A DNA stretch of 64,000 bases from Tetrapyrgos nigripes (GCA_013368315.1 JAACJM010000020.1:434001-498000); one strand, 5' to 3'; numbered from the stretch's first letter, positions 1 to 10,894 are shown. Numbers and translations are program-made. Notes: a model not told the origin generated them from the letters alone.

Positions 1-1970
1 CTAACCCATCACATGATGGTTCCGAACAGGGGGCCTCTGGAGGGGTAGTTCGTCACACCTGCAGTGTGCACCTATAACCTGCCTGGAAGACTTAGAAGGT
101 GTTTTGGGCTACCTCAACAAATGTGGTGCAGCAGCGATGCCAGAGGTGGATTTCCAATTGGGCAGGAAAATTAGCTGAAAAAAATGTTTTCAAGATCACG
201 TGGAGTAAGGAACGGTTCTGAGAAACCCCCTCAGAGGATGTGCCTGTTCTGAACCTTGAGGGGACTTTTTCCCACAACCCTACTGCTGTAATATAATGAG
301 CTCGATGTTGACACGTCCGTGACTGCCATGCATTATTTCCGAGTCAGTGTTTACAGGATTACTAGATATAAGGTAGGTGACACTAGGAATGTACATGTTT
401 ATGCAAGCTGATGATGAGCTCGCATCTCCTTCCTCACTGTTGTCCATATGAGTTCTGACTCCAGAGAAGTGTTTGGGATGATCCTTGGAGCAACTCCCTG
501 AAATCAGAAATTATATAGCACCTCCCAGTACCGAGTTGATAGCCAGAAAATTTTTTATATCTGTTTAGCCTCCAAATGCTTTTTGTATGGGATCACTCTT
601 GGGCCAAAATACCTATGTTATATGATGCGAGTGTACTGTACCATTTCGATCAATTCGTCAGGGGGGTGTGACTGTGACTGCACAAATGAAATAAAATTTT
701 TGTCAATCTCTAGTGGGACCTGTGACCACCACAGATTTTCTGCCAAAGGCAACAAAAAATTTCCTTTTTTGGGCATAATCCAGGTGTCACTGCCTGGACA
801 ATTTGTTAATGGCCTTTGTGACCTGTGACTGGCCCAAAAACTTTGTCAATTTTTAGGCCTGTGACCTGTGACCAGATGAATTGATTGAAATGATACAGTA
901 TGTTATATCCACCAAAAGTATGTTATGCGTCATTTTTACATGTTATGTATGATGAATCTAAATTTCTGGCACCAAGGCGAAGATGATTTGCCTTTATGTA
1001 GCAGTTTTTAATGAGCATTTCTAATGTAAAGTGATTTCATAGCTTAAGTTTGCTTGACCAGTTGGATAAATGAGGTGCAACAATCCTATGTTAGACCCAT
1101 TTCTAAGTACAATCATCACTGAGAGTAAGTTGGAATGTATTGAATAATATGATGTGGTGCTTCAGTCTTCATTCCCAGGTAATGTCCTGGTTATCATACA
1201 TGTTACACCAGTTCATGTTCAGGTGAAGTGTAAATGGTGAATGGTATTAGCAATAGTATGTAGTAACGTACCACGATAGCAATAGTATGTATGTAGTAAT
1301 GTACTGATATAGTATGTAGTAACATACAGCAATTGAAGGTTCATGACATATTGCTTGACCCTGTTTGACCCCACTTTTTTGGGCTTGATCAAGCCAAAAA
1401 CTGGGTCAAACTGCAAGCCGACCTGCTGCCTCACTTTTTTTCCCAAGTCAATTTTGGAGCCTGATTTCGGTGCCCTTATTCAATTTGGACAAGTTGGGCA
1501 AGTTCAGCAATCTCAACAAGTTCTTTCTGCCTCCCCTTGATTGCTTCGTCCTTTCTGCCCTCAAGCTTTGCTCAACGTTCCTTCCCTTGTCACTCGGGGA
1601 TTTTGCATAAGGACCAATGTGACTTGGGAGTGTATTTGGAGTATACTGGAGGCTCATGGGATGGAATGGGCTGTCTGGGACAGTATATTTGGTATGTGTT
1701 ATCACAGCTAAAACTATTGGCCCATGTTTTACTTGCATCCCTGCCAGGAGTGCTCTCCAATAGGCAGAGACGAGATCCCTCTGTTTCCCACTGTGAAGAA
1801 CAATTTTATTCCATCATGGAAGGTTTCTGCTCTGGAAGCAACCCATTCTGTGCCAAGAGTCCCCTGATGTAGCATGTGATTTCCCAACTCACCCAATTTG
1901 GAAGGGAATTTGGAAATTCTAGCTCATGCCTGCTTTTGGTTCCCTGATATCAGCCAATTACCTAAGGTAA
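1..1970. other. Gene-poor stretch, no gene recognised
   Basis: No open frame here has a recognisable domain or a convincing exon chain. The DNA is AT-rich and repetitive: around 660-880 short motifs of the type CTGTGACC recur several times, and 1240-1330 has repeated GTATGTAGTAA units. A strong inverted repeat lies at 1363-1412 and is listed separately. The stretch runs into the ABC transporter remnant, so it may hold decayed upstream parts of that gene, but no transmembrane exons could be read. Confidence 0.5.
1363..1412. repeat. Inverted repeat / hairpin
   Basis: The arms GTTTGACCC...GGCTTGA and their reverse complement meet at the perfect 14-bp palindrome GGCTTGATCAAGCC (1382-1395). The arms are about 23-26 bp with a small length difference in the T/A run. 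It could be the core of a degenerate small transposon or simply a stem-loop. No target duplication was found. Confidence 0.5.
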
Positions 1971-2432
1971 ATGGATGCTGTCCTCAAGAATTTAGTGGTG
2001 AAATATGCACCAGAGTTGCCTTCAGTATTGCAGGATGTGTCATTTACTCTCAAAGTTGGGGAGAGGATTGGTTTACTTGGTAGGACTGGGAGTGGAAAGT
2101 CGACATTGGCAATGAGTATTTTGCGATTTGTGAGTGTCTTGGTTTTCTTTTCTCTTTCTTTCTTTTCTTGTTTTGGACTGGAGATGCTGATGCTGATACC
2201 AATTAACCAGGTTGACCCCTTCAGTGGGTGTATTATGGTTGACAGTGTTGATATCACTTCTATTGGTATACATGACTTGAGGTCCAGGCTGGTATGTAGT
2301 TTGAAATCTATGTTGGTGTTGACAGAGAGGGGTATTGATGAAATCTTTCTGCAGACCTTTATTCCTCAAGACGCTACCTTCTTCTCTGGTTCTCTCTGGA
2401 ATAATTTAGATCCATTCAGTCAGTTTTACTAG
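1971..2432 (+). pseudogene. ABC-C (MRP/Yor1-type) transporter, second nucleotide-binding domain fragment
   Basis: Three exon-like blocks (about 1971-2129, 2211-2291, 2355-2432) separated by two GT-AG introns encode the start of an ABC ATPase domain of the multidrug-resistance-protein family. Visible are the conserved lead KYAPELPSVLQDVSF, the Walker A motif GRTGSGKS, a VDPFSG segment, HDLRSRL, and the Q-loop block FIPQDATFFSG. The frame stops soon after NLDPF, before the signature motif and Walker B, and no membrane-spanning exons were found upstream. Family members are about 1,300-1,500 residues, so this is a remnant. The intron positions still look functional, which suggests loss by truncation rather than a retrocopy. 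Confidence 0.75.
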
Positions 2433-2459
2433 CACTGCACCTCCTCAATCTTTCTCGTC

Positions 2460-2825
2460 TCATAGACTTTTTTTGCTCATGATGTCATATCTGTAGGTAT
2501 GTCCTTGAGATATGAGGTCAAAACTGAAGACATCTTCAATCTTCGGCTTTGGCAAACACAGTGGAGCAGCCAAGGGTAGATCTTGGGCCTGGCCCCTGGC
2601 TTTCTTCTTCTTGGGAAGTGACGATGTCATAGTCGTAGTTTGGGATCTAGCAGCGTGGGCAAGGCATTCTTGATTGACCTGAGGTGCGAGGGACCAGAAG
2701 CCCAGAGACTGCATACCAGCAAAACTACGTGGAGTTGCACTGGTGAGCACAGACAATGTTGATGCAGATACTAATCCTTGAGTGCTTGGATGTCCCTGGG
2801 AAGGTACATTCAATGGAGCATACGG
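2460..2825 (-). pseudogene. 3' part of a low-complexity gene split by the LTR retrotransposon
   Basis: On the minus strand an open frame runs away from the left LTR border and encodes a Ser/Pro/Gln-rich polypeptide with a basic patch (LPKKKKARG). It does not resemble a known domain. On the other side of the element (9048-9420) a similar polar minus-strand frame runs into the right LTR border, so the two look like one gene cut by the insertion. Joining them at the target-site duplication leaves a one-base frame offset, so either an intron lies near the junction or the gene has decayed. Confidence 0.4.
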
Positions 2826-3041
2826 TGTAAGCCCTTTCCGACGGCTTACTACAGGTCACATGTATAGTTATCATGGACACGTAGAATAGTCGTCTCTTCA
2901 CTCTTTACTTCCATCATCTATTGTTGTAGTAGCTACTCTCTTCTTCTCTTTCCTCTACACGACGCGGTCCAATCTCTCTTTGTGTGACTCTAAGCTCCCT
3001 AGTCGCTCGTCTGGTGTTCACACTGATATAGTGTGATTACA
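2826..3041 (+). repeat. 5' LTR of the Ty3/gypsy element
   Basis: 216 bp, TG...CA ends. It is colinear with the 3' LTR without gaps; all seven differences are transitions. Confidence 0.95.
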
Positions 3042-3377
3042 CTTTTTTTGAGATTTTTTCGTGACGACCGTGAGGTCGCACGTGCGTCGCCAAAGGCAAA
3101 AGTGAGTTACTTATCTTCTACGCACATATAACGTTACCCGCCCTTGTGGAATCCTTTCGTTGTCCTTCTTGGGCTGTACTCTGTTGTCCGCCCTTGGTGG
3201 AAGCCTTCTGTTGAAGAAATATGCACTATATGCGTACTGACGGAATCACTCATACCCAACCATACCTCTGTCCCTTGTTAACAACCGTCCACTGTAACCG
3301 TAACCGTCCACTGTACACTGTCACTGTATACCTGTCACCTGTCCCCTGTCTATCTTGCTGTCCTTTTGTTTTTTACA

Positions 3378-4712
3378 ATGGTAACTAACGATAACACAGT
3401 TGCAGAAACATCTCGAAAACCCCGCAACAAACGTACCGTCGCTCCAAGTGCAAGAACCCTGCGAAATCTGCCACACCGTCACCCGTCCCCGTCACTGCTC
3501 TCTGATATAACTCCGACAACTCCCACTGGATCTCGTTCCCGCTCCACACAGCCTCCACAGTCCCTTCGTCGTTCACCACGCCTCTCGCCATCGCAGTCAC
3601 CTCCCGAACACAGCTCACCATCCGTGCCTCCACATTCCCCGATATCTTCTTCACCTACCATGCCTTCCATGCCAACTTCGACGCCTGCTAATCAGCCGTT
3701 CCTTTTACAAGGAAACACAAAGGCTCTGATAGTCTACGCGAGGAAATTGTCGCTAGAGGATTTCCTTCTGGTACACGCTGGCATCCAACAATATATCGAG
3801 CACAAGGAATACCACAACAAACCCGTGAAGGCCCGAGGCGCAGCCATGAGCGTCTTCACTGCTGCCGGGTCCGTTTCCTATTTTACCGCTCACCGTGCCA
3901 GTCTACTCGCTATGAGCGACCAGGAATTCCTTCAAGCACTCCTTGCTCACGCGTTAGGCTCCAGATGGCAGGACGCCGTCTCCAAGAAGATCTCGTCACT
4001 GCAACAAGACTCAGTGGAGGACTCGTCTTTCCAGGTCTTGTGAGACACTATCCTCACCTGGAATCAGCTGCTTGTAGGGACACCTCGACACCTCACCGAA
4101 CCACTCATCCAATCCACCTTGAACAATGTGCTCTCAGAGGGTTTCACGGACTACCTCTACGAGAAGAAGCAGTCTAATGCCATCGCCTATGACGAATGGT
4201 GTGAAGCTGTGGAAGCTCACAACGAGGATTACCGTGCCTTCCGAAAGCCTCAGATGGATAAGGTCAATAATGAGATTCGGGAACTCAAGCACACCATTCA
4301 GAAACAGACTTCCATGATCGAACAGCATAAACGTGGTGCAACCGACTCTCATTATTCCAACAACCATGCCCGCAGTAAACCTTTCTCCTCTTGCTCCACG
4401 AACTCTTCCTCCTCATCTACCACCTCATCATCGACTGCATCCTCGTCCACCTCCCAACCAACGTCAAACTCATCCTCATCGTCCTCACAGCAAACGTATG
4501 GCATTCCGCCAATCGCAAGCATTCGTGAGGACCCTGAACAGTACCAGCTACTCCAGGATGGTCAGGCATGTCACAAGTGCTGAGCATTCTGCACAGGTCA
4601 CACTGCTAGGAACTGTCTGTCAACAACGAGACTGACTATCACGGTACCCTATCGGAAACTCACTAGTGACGACATCACCTGGGCAAAACAGATCTTTGCG
4701 AAGTACAAATGA
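3378..4712 (+). pseudogene. gag polyprotein of the Ty3/gypsy element, two premature TGA codons
   Basis: The frame opens at ATG 3378 with a Ser/Pro/Thr-rich N terminus, continues through a helical capsid-like region and a Ser-rich low-complexity stretch, and ends in a CCHC-type zinc knuckle (CHKC, then GHTARNC). TGA codons at 4041-4043 and 4581-4583 interrupt it without any shift in frame. The second falls just after CHKC, where related fungal gag proteins as I remember them carry Arg, so both fit CGA to TGA transitions. A third TGA at 4710-4712 separates gag from the protease frame. Confidence 0.8.
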
Positions 4713-4715
4713 GGC

Positions 4716-5705
4716 ATGTCGTTGAACATGGTCCTCACCTGTGGTCGTCCCCAAGCAAAGGCGGTGGCTGCAGTGGCACCTGCCGAAACTGCTCAGCTGT
4801 CACCTATCTCTGACGCCGCCTTCTTCGAGACCAACGAGAAGTCGGTCTCGCACAACACTGTCGCCGCCGTCTTGGGTGGAGTCCCCTTTACACACACCGC
4901 TTCAGGACCTGAAGTCTTCAACCGTGCACCAGCCCTTCTCCCAGCTCCCAGGATCATGACACGTAGTTCCTCGCACCGTTCCTCTGGTCGTCGAACCTCC
5001 CCTACAGTCGTAGCTCCCATGTTGGCCGACGATGACGAGGACGACGATGGAGAAGATGATGGCATCCTGTTCCCCAACGATGACTCCCCGACTCGTGCAC
5101 CAGCTGCCAAGATAGACACCCGTTACACTGTGAGTACCATTGAAACTGAACCCTTCCATGAGAATCATCTCCTGTTCCGGGGACTTGTCGATGGTCCTTC
5201 CGTGTCTTCTCCTCTAACTCTCGAGTTGCTTCTGGACACTGGCTCACCGTTTGTTCTGATTAGCGCTGAATTGGTCGACCAACTTGGTCTACAACATCGC
5301 AAATTGCATAAACCTCAACCTGTTACGTCTTTTGACGGATCCGCATCTTCAGTTTCCTCTACTCTCACCGAATATGTCCGCCTACCTATCGAGGACTCGA
5401 CGGGTCAGTGGCGCTCACGCCCTTGTAATGCATTAATTGTTCCTTCCTTATGTTCACCTTTAATCCTTGGTATGCCGTTCCTCTCCCGTAATGAATTAAT
5501 TGTAGACTGTAAGAACCGCACTGTTGTACACAAGCCCTCGGGCTTCGATATTGTTAATCCTGTAATGTGTAGCCCCCCACCCACCTGTGACACCCGTTCC
5601 CCCAAACAACGCCGACTTGATCATTGTAAATTACGTCTCGCTGTACTTGACGAATTGAAAGAATTCCATGTTCGTAACCCCCGTTTGCAACGGTCTGAAA
5701 AGTGA
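4716..5705 (+). CDS. Retroelement aspartic protease region
   Basis: An open frame of 329 codons in the same frame as gag. It has a long acidic, low-complexity lead and then a retropepsin-like domain with the active-site block LLLDTGSPFVLIS near residue 165-180 and a later hydrophobic LILGMPFLSRN block typical of the second half of the fold. It ends at TGA 5703-5705, where the reverse transcriptase frame begins in another register. In an active element it would be cut from a gag-pol precursor. Confidence 0.85.
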   Translation: MSLNMVLTCGRPQAKAVAAVAPAETAQLSPISDAAFFETNEKSVSHNTVAAVLGGVPFTHTASGPEVFNRAPALLPAPRIMTRSSSHRSSGRRTSPTVVAPMLADDDEDDDGEDDGILFPNDDSPTRAPAAKIDTRYTVSTIETEPFHENHLLFRGLVDGPSVSSPLTLELLLDTGSPFVLISAELVDQLGLQHRKLHKPQPVTSFDGSASSVSSTLTEYVRLPIEDSTGQWRSRPCNALIVPSLCSPLILGMPFLSRNELIVDCKNRTVVHKPSGFDIVNPVMCSPPPTCDTRSPKQRRLDHCKLRLAVLDELKEFHVRNPRLQRSEK

Positions 5706-7312
5706 GAGAGGTGAACATTGCGGCCTTGGTAAAGGAACGTCTTGAAAACTTGGAGAAAATTGCCGACGGGCTAAAGCGTTCTGAGGCCATGAAGGCAAAA
5801 TTTGCCTCAGTCTTCGAGGCTATACCTCACGTAGACGAACTGCCTACAGACATCACCTGTGCAATAACTCTAAAAGACAGCAATATGACCATACAAGCTC
5901 GGTCTTATTCCTCCCCGAGAAAATACAAAGAAGCTTGGTCAATATTGGTACAGAAACACCTAGATGCTGGGCGCATATGCCCGTCCTCCTCCCCTGTTTC
6001 CTTGCTGGCCTTTCTGATTCCTAAGGCAGACAAAACTGCCTTGCCACGTTGGGTAAATGACTATTGTATCCTTAACGCGAACACAGTACCGGATAGACAC
6101 CCATTGCCGAGAATCGAGGACATTTTGTCTGACTGCGCAAAAGGAAGAATTTGGGGAAAAATGGACATGACCGACTCATTCTTCCAGACCAGATTGGAGG
6201 AAAAGTCTATACCTCTGACAGCTGTCAATACACCTCTTGGACTGTACGAATGGATTGTAATGCCAATGGGGATTCGCAATGCGCCCGCGATCCACCAGAG
6301 ACGTGTCTCGACTGCGTTATGCAAATTCATTGGCAAGTTCTGCCACGTTTACCTTGATGATATCATCATATGGTCAGATTCGGAAGAAGAACACGAGAAG
6401 CATATCTCGATGATTCTAGAAGCTCTAAAACAGAATAAACTGTACTGTAATTCCAAGAAATGTCAATTTTTCCAACTTAAACTGGATTTTCTTGGCCATT
6501 GCATCTCACGCTGTGGCATTGAAGCACAGCACGGAAAATGTGACACTGTGTTGAACTATCCCCGGCCAACCAACGCCAAAGAAGTACGCCGTTTCCTAGG
6601 AATGGTTAGGTTTGTGGCTGGATACCTCGAGAATCTGGCTGAATTCACCCGTTTCCTGACTCCCCTGACCAGAAAGGAATGTGAGAAAGACTTTCCCGAA
6701 TGGACCTCGGAACATGAACAAGCCTTTGCACAAATAAAGAAACTTGTGGTCGAAAGGGCCACATTGACAACAATTGACCACAATGACCCTGGGGAAAATC
6801 ATATTTTCTCGACTTGTGATGCAAGCGACTGGCGTTCTGGTGTGATACTGAGCTGGGGCCCTACACTCAAAACAGCTAAACCTGTTGCCTTCGACTCTGC
6901 TCAGTTCTCGGGCGCGGAGTTGAATTACCCTGTGCATGAAAAGGAACTACTTGCTATAGTCCGTGCCCTCAAGAAGTGGAGGGCTGATTGTCTTGGTATG
7001 CCTGTACATGTCCTGACGGACCATCGAACTCTAGAAAACTTCAACTCCCAGAAAGATCTCAGTCGACGACAACTGCGCTGGCAGGAATTTCTTGGCCAGT
7101 ACGATCTCCAAATTACCTACTTACCAGGTGAACTGAATACAGGAGCAGATAGTCTATCACGTATACCACCAGGAGTGCTGCCTACAGATGGACCTGTCAC
7201 TGAGAAAATCATCACACCTGACGCCTGGCGTAATCCAGTATCAATAGCTGCAGTCTGCAATCTCCATCGACTCAGAGTTCAAGGACTTGATCCAAGAAGG
7301 TTACCTACATGA
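5702..7312 (+). CDS. Reverse transcriptase and RNase H region of pol
   Basis: Open frame of about 536 codons. The RT domain shows the palm motifs MDMTDSFFQ and YLDDIIIWS (catalytic aspartates), then the thumb and connection. The RNase H domain follows with TCDAS, HEKELLAI and LTDH holding the acidic residues. It is shifted relative to the protease frame at 5702, with no clear slippery heptamer, so the shift may be programmed or mutational. The frame ends at 7312, and the integrase continues in another register. Confidence 0.92.
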   Translation: MREVNIAALVKERLENLEKIADGLKRSEAMKAKFASVFEAIPHVDELPTDITCAITLKDSNMTIQARSYSSPRKYKEAWSILVQKHLDAGRICPSSSPVSLLAFLIPKADKTALPRWVNDYCILNANTVPDRHPLPRIEDILSDCAKGRIWGKMDMTDSFFQTRLEEKSIPLTAVNTPLGLYEWIVMPMGIRNAPAIHQRRVSTALCKFIGKFCHVYLDDIIIWSDSEEEHEKHISMILEALKQNKLYCNSKKCQFFQLKLDFLGHCISRCGIEAQHGKCDTVLNYPRPTNAKEVRRFLGMVRFVAGYLENLAEFTRFLTPLTRKECEKDFPEWTSEHEQAFAQIKKLVVERATLTTIDHNDPGENHIFSTCDASDWRSGVILSWGPTLKTAKPVAFDSAQFSGAELNYPVHEKELLAIVRALKKWRADCLGMPVHVLTDHRTLENFNSQKDLSRRQLRWQEFLGQYDLQITYLPGELNTGADSLSRIPPGVLPTDGPVTEKIITPDAWRNPVSIAAVCNLHRLRVQGLDPRRLPT

Positions 7313-8781
7313 TGAATTTGTCCTGAAATTGGAAGCCAACCCACAACCGGTCCTGGGTACTGAGTTCCGCAATGGTTTCTGGTACATCGACAACTGTTTG
7401 GTTATACCTCGTTATAGGAATCTTCGTGAAACATTGTACCGCCTTGCTCATGACTGCACTGGACACTTTGGTGCGGATAAATCATATGAATTTCTTCGTC
7501 ACTCGTACTACTTACTGGCCAAACATGAGACACGACCTCATGAAGTGTTATGTCCCTTCCTGTGACTCATGCCAACGAAACAAGAGCACTACTAAGAAAA
7601 GCTCTGCACCTCTTCACCCACTGCCGGTACCGGACCACAGAATGGAATCGGTAGCCCTAGATTTCATTGGTCCACTACCTGAGGACGACGGATTCAATTG
7701 CATCCTATCGATTACTGACCGTTTGAATTCGGACCTAAAGATTGCCCCAACGCGCACAGAATTAACGGCTGAAGAATGTGCCTTGCTCTTCTTTCGTGAA
7801 TGGTACTGCGACAATGGCCTCCCGTTGGAACTCATCTGTGACAGAGACAAGCTTTTTGTTTCGAAATTCTGGAATTGTTTCCTGAAGCTGACAGGAGTCA
7901 AACTGAAGATGTCATCAGCCTTTCACCCAGAAACAGACGGCACGTCTGAGCACTCGAATAAGACTATCGTGCAGTGCTTGCGCTACTATGTCGAACGAAA
8001 CCAGAAAGGATGGGCACAAGCACTACCAAAGATCCGATTTGACATTATGAACTCTGTTAATGCAAGCACAGGGTTGAGCATGTTTGAGTTGAAGACTGGT
8101 CGCAACCCACACCTAATTCCTCCCATTGACACAAACAGTCTCAGCAAGAAATCAACAGAATTTGACGTTGCGTCTTTCCTAGACCGCATGAATGACACCG
8201 AAAACGAAGCCCGTGATGCATTGCTCGCTGCGAAAGTACTACAGGCGCATTTCTCGAACAAAAACAGAGGATGCCAGGAGAAATTCAAGGAAGGTGACCT
8301 TGTGATGCTATCAACTGTTCATCGTCGACGACATTACAAAAAGAAAGGCGAGAAACGAGCTGCAAAATTTTTCCCAAGGTTTGAAGGTCCTTATGAAGTA
8401 ATTAAAGCCCATCCAGAAGCAGACTCCTACACGCTAGAAATGCCTAATCGTCCAGGTTTGTTCCCTACTTTCTATGTTGATCAACTATGCAAGTACATTG
8501 CAAACGATCCGTCCCTTTTCCCAGAACGCGTAGTAATTCGACCTGATCCTGTGGTTATCGACGGTCATGAGGAATTCCTGATTGAGAAAATCTTGGACTC
8601 TCGAAGACGAGGCCGTGGATGGCAATTCCTGGTACGATGGTCTGGCGAGGGCTCAGAGGGTGACAGATGGCTCCCATATACGCTGCTAAAAGATTGCGCA
8701 GCTATGGACGTGTGGGTGGAGCGAGGTGGTGATGGTCCTCGAGAATTATTTACCATCACCGATGAAGTCAACGATAACTAA
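7287..8781 (+). pseudogene. Integrase with C-terminal chromodomain, frameshifted
   Basis: Two overlapping frames. The first (7287-7565) holds the His half of the HHCC zinc finger (HDCTGHFGADK). The second (in frame from about 7515 to 8781) holds its Cys half (CDSCQRNK), the catalytic core with LDFIGPLP, CDRDKLF and a TDGTSEH block (the D, D, E triad), and a C-terminal chromodomain (EKILDSRRRG, FLVRWSGEG, DRWLPY). One indel near 7510-7525 breaks the zinc finger and another near 7290 separates it from RNase H. Chromodomains of this class direct integration to marked chromatin. Confidence 0.88.
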
Positions 8782-8818
8782 CAACTTTTTTATTATTATT
8801 AGGATATGCTTTGCTTTA

Positions 8819-8831
8819 GAATGGGGGAGGG
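8819..8831 (+). other. Polypurine tract
   Basis: The run GAATGGGGGAGGG lies directly before the 3' LTR, the expected place for plus-strand DNA priming. Confidence 0.8.
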
Positions 8832-9047
8832 TGTAAGCCCTTTCCGACGGCTTACTACAGGTCACATGTATAGTTATCACGGACACGTAGAATAGTCGTC
8901 TCTTCACTCTTTACTTCCATCATCTATCATTGTAGTAGCTACTCTCTTCTTCTCTTTTCTCTACACGACGCGGTCCAATCTCTCTTCGTGTGACTCTAAG
9001 CTCCCTAGTCACTTGTCTGGTGTTCACACTGATATAGTGTGATTACA
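8832..9047 (+). repeat. 3' LTR of the Ty3/gypsy element
   Basis: 216 bp, same ends as the 5' LTR. Followed by TACAG, which resembles TACGG before the 5' LTR. Confidence 0.95.
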
Positions 9048-9420
9048 TACAGCTGACTCTGGGAGGTAGATTCTGTGAAACATAAGGCTGAATCCTATCG
9101 CCTGGAGTTGAGGTTGGCCAGCCTGGTTGGCTTACTGCTGGCGCCATATTTGAAAGACCACCATTTGACTGGCTGCTAGCATACTGGGCAGAAAAATTGG
9201 TGAATCCACCTGACAATTCATTTGAAGAAGTAGCAGGTGCAGGTGCTGGTGTCATTGCAAATGTGTTGGATAAGGGTGTTGGCATAGAGCTGGATGCAAC
9301 TTGAAGCCCAGGTGACAGAGCATTCACTCCAGCCTGAGGATTTCCACTTTGAGCAGGGACCTGCCCACTGTACTGCTGCAGGAGTGTGAATAGAGCATTC
9401 ACATGCTCAGGAGTTAGGGG
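9048..9420 (-). pseudogene. 5' part of the low-complexity gene split by the LTR retrotransposon
   Basis: The minus-strand frame reads into the right LTR border. It starts (as far as it is open) with a short helical segment (PEHVNALFTLLQQ) and continues with Ala/Pro/Ser/Gln-rich sequence. No domain is recognised. No clear ATG was found; a pyrimidine-rich stretch upstream could be an intron end. See 2460-2825 for the presumed other half. Confidence 0.4.
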
Positions 9421-10310
9421 AATGATTGTTCATTGCAGGAGAGGAAAACGAGTGTGAGGAAAATGAGGATAGAGGAAAACCAGTTTATGATATTGAAGTG
9501 ATGAAGGAATCGGTGGAAGAAGAGAGGGAAGAAGAGAGGTTGTCCAGTAACAGAATACAGCGACCACTCACCGTACCAAATATTGTCAGCTGTCTTTGAT
9601 GAACATTGTCATTGTTGTCAAAGTGTCATAGTCATCAAAGATTGCTGACACAATAAGTGTCATAGTCAGCATTGGAAATGCTGACCCATTCTGCCCATCA
9701 GAGCATGCTAGATGCTGAATAGGGATCACAAAAATGTAGATTAGTTTGAGCAACTTACAATTCAAGGTAGCAGTTCTTTTGGTTTTGTTCTCGCATAGCT
9801 GTAAATAGATAAGAGACACATTAGAAATGAGAATCAATATACCTGAAATTTGACTTACAACGATTAGAACTTACACTTCAATCACACTGACATTTGTATG
9901 ATATAGCATTAGAGATTGGCCAGATGAGAACATACATTAGTTTGAGATAAGATATAGCATGAACAGAAACCAATGTAACATGAACTGCACAAAATACACA
10001 TGACACAACCTAGGAATGATATTTTTGTCCAAAAAGTGATACCATATTTTTGGAGCTCCTGGCAAGTTTTTATTTTTTTGGACCTTCGTTCCGTGGCGCA
10101 TTACATAATAGCAATAAGATAAGTGATATACCATATATAGTAAGGATAAGATTTAGATAATGGTACCCCATGATGTAGTTACCCCAGACTTACCCAACCC
10201 AACTGCGGAGATGTGTTTCTTAGCATCAGACTGTGGCATTTATACTCTAGTCTCATTCTAACACTCACATTTTCAAAGGAATATGGCTCCAGGACCAGCC
10301 CACTCCTGCT
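9421..10310. other. Intergenic, no gene seen
   Basis: AT-rich DNA with short frames only and no recognisable protein. It may hold further 5' exons of the split minus-strand gene, but none could be established. Confidence 0.4.
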
Positions 10311-10894
10311 TAGGGCTGCGTGCCATACCGTAATCGTACGGTTTGTACGGGTAGCGTATGATAGTACGGGCCCGTACCGTATAGGCCATTTGACCTAATT
10401 GGTATGGCTGTATTTGGTACTGCTGTTGTATGGGTTTGGTAATGCCTCGGCCAATAAATTGCTCACCTTTTTTGCTGAATTCTTGCCCAGAAGCGTCAAC
10501 TGCTATCCAAAACCGTCCAATTCCATACCGAATTCAAGCTTGCCACCCTCATCTGGATGAATTTGTGCCAAAATGGCGGTCAAAGCAAGGGTAATGACCA
10601 CTTACTTAGATGTCGCAAAGACCAAAAAGGTAAGCAAACCACCTACAGACGACCAGTAACATGTACTTACTGTCTGATATGGATGGAGACGTCCCATACG
10701 ATGGCAGAAGAGGTGCTAGAGGCCCTCACTTCATGACAATAGTGAGTAAAATATATATTCTACACCGTAAACCCGTACTGACCGTAATACTGCCGTACCC
10801 ATACCCGTACCGTACCGTATACAATTTTTTCAACCAGTATTGACCCAGTACAAAATACGGGCGTACCAGTAATACTGGACGGTGCGCAGCCCTA
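10311..10894. mobile_element. hAT-type MITE, copy 1
   Basis: 584 bp. The left end is TAGGGCTGCGTGCCATACC; the right end, read inward, is TAGGGCTGCGCACCGT, so the terminal inverted repeats share about 14 of 16 bases. The element is flanked on both sides by a perfect 8-bp duplication CTCCTGCT (10303-10310 and 10895-10902). Eight-bp target duplications with such ends are diagnostic of the hAT superfamily. It encodes no transposase. The subterminal regions are rich in GTACGG/CCGTAC units. A near-identical copy lies at 32737-33336. Confidence 0.9.

Larger units (their letters stand above)
2826..9047 (+). mobile_element. Ty3/gypsy LTR retrotransposon (chromovirus), degenerate
   Basis: A 6.2-kb element bounded by two 216-bp LTRs that start TGTAAGCC and end GATTACA. 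Order: gag with zinc knuckle, aspartic protease, reverse transcriptase, RNase H, integrase, C-terminal chromodomain, polypurine tract. This gene order plus the chromodomain defines the chromovirus branch of Ty3/gypsy. The flanks are TACGG on the left and TACAG on the right, a 5-bp target duplication with one mismatch. Three in-frame TGA codons and three frame changes interrupt the coding region, so it cannot be autonomous. The LTRs differ at 7 positions by eye, so it is not a very recent insertion. No convincing tRNA-complementary primer-binding site follows the left LTR, whose flank is a T-rich run. Confidence 0.95.

Noticed and set aside
3042..3100. tRNA primer-binding site after the 5' LTR
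   Set aside because: No stretch complementary to a tRNA 3' end (TGG...) is visible next to the LTR; self-priming or decay is possible.
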